Of a DNA stretch of 64,000 nt, positions 62,186 to 64,000 are shown one piece after another. Both the position numbers and the translations under genes were made by a program. Positions within the stretch are counted from its first letter, which is position 1. Each line of letters opens with the position of its first letter. Below the pieces are notes generated by a model. The model was not told the origin of the DNA. It searched no databases and was given only the letters and a program-made list of their open reading frames with translations. Source of the stretch: Acetobacter sp. GTDB lineage: Bacteria > Pseudomonadota > Alphaproteobacteria > Acetobacterales > Acetobacteraceae. The stretch covers positions 620,001 to 684,000 of the forward strand of contig NZ_JAKVME010000001.1 of NCBI RefSeq assembly GCF_022483985.1, given 5' to 3'.

Positions 62186-62671
62186 TCAGCTTGTCGCGAC
62201 CGTGCAGGCGCCTTTACGTCCCGGTTCGTGCTCGGCCGTTGCAGGTGACGAGGGATCGATCAGATAAAAGTCCGTAAAATTCTCGGCCCCCATCGCCTGA
62301 AACACATGACCGTTCGGGTCGTGCAACGTGCCCTGACTGGTGACGAGGTGGGTCTCGGTCTTTCCTTCGGCATTTCGTATTACGATCTCGCCGCAGAGCG
62401 CGTAGGTGTAGGACGGTTTATCAGGCACAGTGATGACGGCGCGGCGTTGCGGCGTTTTCTCGTCCAGTACCATGGTGGCGACCAGATCACCGTCGATATA
62501 GAGGCGGGAAGTTTCCGAAATCTCCTGTGTCGCCTTGCCATCCTCCACGACAAACTGGGCGGCCCGGGCTGAGCCGCTCGTCAGGGCGGTCAGCAGCGCC
62601 AGCAGGCAGGCCGCTTTGAGATGGCTGGAGATGTGAGGGCGAGAAAAGCCCGAAAGAGTGCGTGCAGTCAT
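62186..62671 (-). CDS. Secreted protein of unknown function
   Basis: The ATG at 62671 with GGAGAG nine bases upstream opens a signal peptide (HISSHLKAACLLALLTALTS, cleaved near ARA); 62710 is an alternative. The mature ~125 residues look like a single beta-rich domain: QFVVEDGKATQEISETSRLY, IDGDLVATMVLD, TVPDKPSYTYALCGEI and HLVTSQGTLHDPNG. Two Cys may form a disulfide. I know of no named family, although similar small secreted proteins occur in acetic acid bacteria. It is divergent from prmC, with about 90 bases between starts. Confidence 0.7.
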   Translation of the reverse strand: MTARTLSGFSRPHISSHLKAACLLALLTALTSGSARAAQFVVEDGKATQEISETSRLYIDGDLVATMVLDEKTPQRRAVITVPDKPSYTYALCGEIVIRNAEGKTETHLVTSQGTLHDPNGHVFQAMGAENFTDFYLIDPSSPATAEHEPGRKGACTVATS

Positions 62672-62760
62672 GAAACTGTGTCTCTCCGGTAGTGAGATGC
62701 TCGCCATCAACCGGCGATGTGTGCGAAAACCGATGTCATGAAACAGCTTTATAATACATT

Positions 62761-63627
62761 ATGACACACCCAGACGATAGCCGGGCAGGGGGGCTGATTG
62801 GTTGGGCGACGGCGTATCTTGCTGAACGCGGTATCGAGCAGGCTCGCAGGGAAGCGCGTCTGTTGTTTGAACTGGCTTATGGCAGGGAAGTCAGTTGGCA
62901 ACTGACTCATGCCGATGAAAGCATGCCCGAACCAGATGTGTTCGTCGATTTCGTGCGACGTCGCGGGGCAGGTGAGCCGATGGCGTATCTCAGTGGTAAA
63001 AAGGGATTCTGGACGCTCGACCTGGAAGTCACGCCCGATACCCTGATCCCGCGTGGTGACACGGAGACGCTCATAGAAGCGCTCCTTCGACACCGTCCAG
63101 ACCGTCGGTCTGTAACGTCCGTTCTGGATCTCGGAACAGGGAGCGGCTGCCTGCTTTTGGCTGCGCTCAGCGAGTACCCGCAGGCGCTCGGTATCGGGGT
63201 GGACCGTAAGGAAAGAACTGCCCGACAGGCGCGGAAGAATTCGGCTCTGAATAATCTGGCCTCACGGGCGGATTTTGTGGTGGCTGACTGGAGCGATCCG
63301 TTGAACTCCCGTTTTGACGTGGTTCTTTCCAACCCGCCCTATATTCCCAAGGCCGACATTCCCGGCCTGATGAAAGACGTGGTGGCTTATGAGCCCGGCG
63401 CGGCGCTTGATGGCGGTGAGGACGGTCTGGATGCTTACCGCCAGATCATTCCCCGTCTGTCGGATCTGCTGGAGCCGCACGGATTGGCCATTCTGGAGTT
63501 CGGGATCGGTCAGGAAGAGGATGTGGCAGGTATCGCTCGAAAAGCGGGCCTGTCTGTTGTGGAGCACTGTTCTGATCTGGCGGGGATTATTCGGGCCATC
63601 GTCCTGTCGCCTCAGGTCCATTCATAG
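62761..63627 (+). CDS. prmC: Peptide chain release factor N5-glutamine methyltransferase
   Basis: PrmC methylates the Gln of the GGQ motif in release factors RF1 and RF2. The N-terminal helical domain (about 1-80) ends with the family phrase PMAYLSGKKGFWTLDLEVTP and PRGDTETLIEALL (usually PRPDTE). The AdoMet loop is VLDLGTGSGCLLLAAL and the catalytic NPPY is VVLSNPPYIPKADIP. Length 288 is normal. The RF1 gene prfA, its usual upstream neighbour, is not here. The ATG at 62761 is the only good start. Confidence 0.95.
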   Translation: MTHPDDSRAGGLIGWATAYLAERGIEQARREARLLFELAYGREVSWQLTHADESMPEPDVFVDFVRRRGAGEPMAYLSGKKGFWTLDLEVTPDTLIPRGDTETLIEALLRHRPDRRSVTSVLDLGTGSGCLLLAALSEYPQALGIGVDRKERTARQARKNSALNNLASRADFVVADWSDPLNSRFDVVLSNPPYIPKADIPGLMKDVVAYEPGAALDGGEDGLDAYRQIIPRLSDLLEPHGLAILEFGIGQEEDVAGIARKAGLSVVEHCSDLAGIIRAIVLSPQVHS

Positions 63628-63686
63628 ACGCAGAGTCGGCTGACGTTCAGAGGATGAGTGCCGCCGCATCTAGCAACACCAAGTGT

Positions 63687-64000
63687 TCAGGTCTTGGAAC
63701 GGTGGTGGGGCCGGGCTGCATTGTGCAGTGAATGGGCAGCGTCGCTGCCTTTGGCGTGCTTTGTGATGGGTGAGCGGGCGACGACATAGTGGATGATGCC
63801 GAGTTTTCTGAGGCGACCACCACGCGGTGCTTCAGCAACCTGAAGCGGCTGCTTCTTTCCCAGTCCACTTGCTGCATAGAGACGCAGTTCATGCCGTCGG
63901 GATGCGGCGCTGCTGTTGCGGGCTATGACAAGCGGTCTCGGGGCGATTGCTCTCCTCTCGACCGGTGCGACACCTTCATCCTGAAAGCCCTGATCCATCA
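63687..64000 (-). CDS. Partial unrecognised gene at the right edge
   Basis: The frame is open to the window end and stops at 63687, about 60 bases from the prmC stop, giving the last ~104 residues of a protein. Codon use is like that of the core genes, which supports a real gene. The sequence is basic and of mixed composition (RRHELRLYAASGLGKKQPLQ, then LRKLGIIHYVVARSP) and ends in a His-rich tail (SLHNAARPHHRSKT). No motif is recognised. It is convergent with prmC. Confidence 0.55.
   Translation of the reverse strand, partial: MDQGFQDEGVAPVERRAIAPRPLVIARNSSAASRRHELRLYAASGLGKKQPLQVAEAPRGGRLRKLGIIHYVVARSPITKHAKGSDAAHSLHNAARPHHRSKT

Noticed and set aside
63647..63892. Alternative 81-codon minus frame at the right edge
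   Set aside because: The overlapping frame ending at 63687 stays open to the window end and has core-like codon use, so it is the better candidate.
1..64000. CRISPR arrays, prophage or a replication origin
   Set aside because: No regularly spaced direct repeats, no phage structural or integrase genes, and no DnaA-box cluster were noticed. The GANTC cluster at 3840 could suggest an origin, but no other origin feature accompanies it.

Overview
The window looks like chromosomal DNA of an acetic acid bacterium (Acetobacteraceae, Alphaproteobacteria; Acetobacter-like is my best guess). Grounds: most genes are moderately GC-rich; a CcrM-type methyltransferase is present; the gene order pcm-tolC-popZ(DUF2497)-valS and plsC-miaB-phoH-ybeY-corC is typical of Alphaproteobacteria; there are dihydroxyacetone kinase, quinone-type D-lactate dehydrogenase and the long form of AcnB; and there is an intergenic palindromic element of a kind I associate with this family. 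The species cannot be fixed from sequence alone.

Layout. 1-5.9 kb: the 5' part of an RND efflux adaptor gene (-), a secreted ankyrin protein, the rnhB-ccrM operon (-) whose leader is packed with GANTC sites, a CsbD/YqjD-like stress protein and a DHA2-type MFS exporter. 6.1-7.5 kb: a low-GC two-gene island (OmpA-like lipid-free secreted protein plus a putative HExxH zinc metallopeptidase). 7.8-16.3 kb: core metabolism and translation (acnB, glyQS, dihydroxyacetone kinase, a YbaK-type deacylase). 16.3-17.3 kb: a low-GC orphan gene for a TIR/deoxyribosyltransferase-like protein with a C-terminal membrane anchor. 17.4-24.5 kb: msrA, valS, popZ-like, tolC, pcm (all -) and tRNA-Cys. 24.7-33.3 kb: glucokinase, an SDR, a GNAT-like protein, an AaeBXA-like aromatic-acid efflux operon, and a DMT exporter divergent from its probable TetR repressor. 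33.5-36.8 kb: a copLAB copper-resistance operon. 37.0-44.7 kb: a compact flp/tad pilus locus (flp, cpaA, cpaB, cpaC, cpaD-like, cpaE, cpaF, tadB, tadC) whose base composition becomes very AT-rich towards its 3' end. 44.7-46.3 kb: a graveyard of IS5, IS630 and IS3 fragments that begins a dozen bases after tadC. 46.8-64 kb: housekeeping again (corC, ybeY, phoH, miaB, plsC; tamA-tamB; a TrmH-family methylase; dld; prmC) and a partial gene at the right edge.

How the parts fit: the envelope is a recurring theme (RND adaptor, TolC, FUSC exporter, TamAB, Tad secretin, OmpA-like protein). Regulation visible in the sequence includes two matching TetR operators, a probable methylation-sensing leader in front of rnhB-ccrM, a dyad before the FUSC operon, and about ten hairpin terminators. 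The three low-GC islands (6.1-7.5, 16.3-17.3, 37-46.8 kb) are the likely accessory or transferred segments and hold most of the unusual observations.
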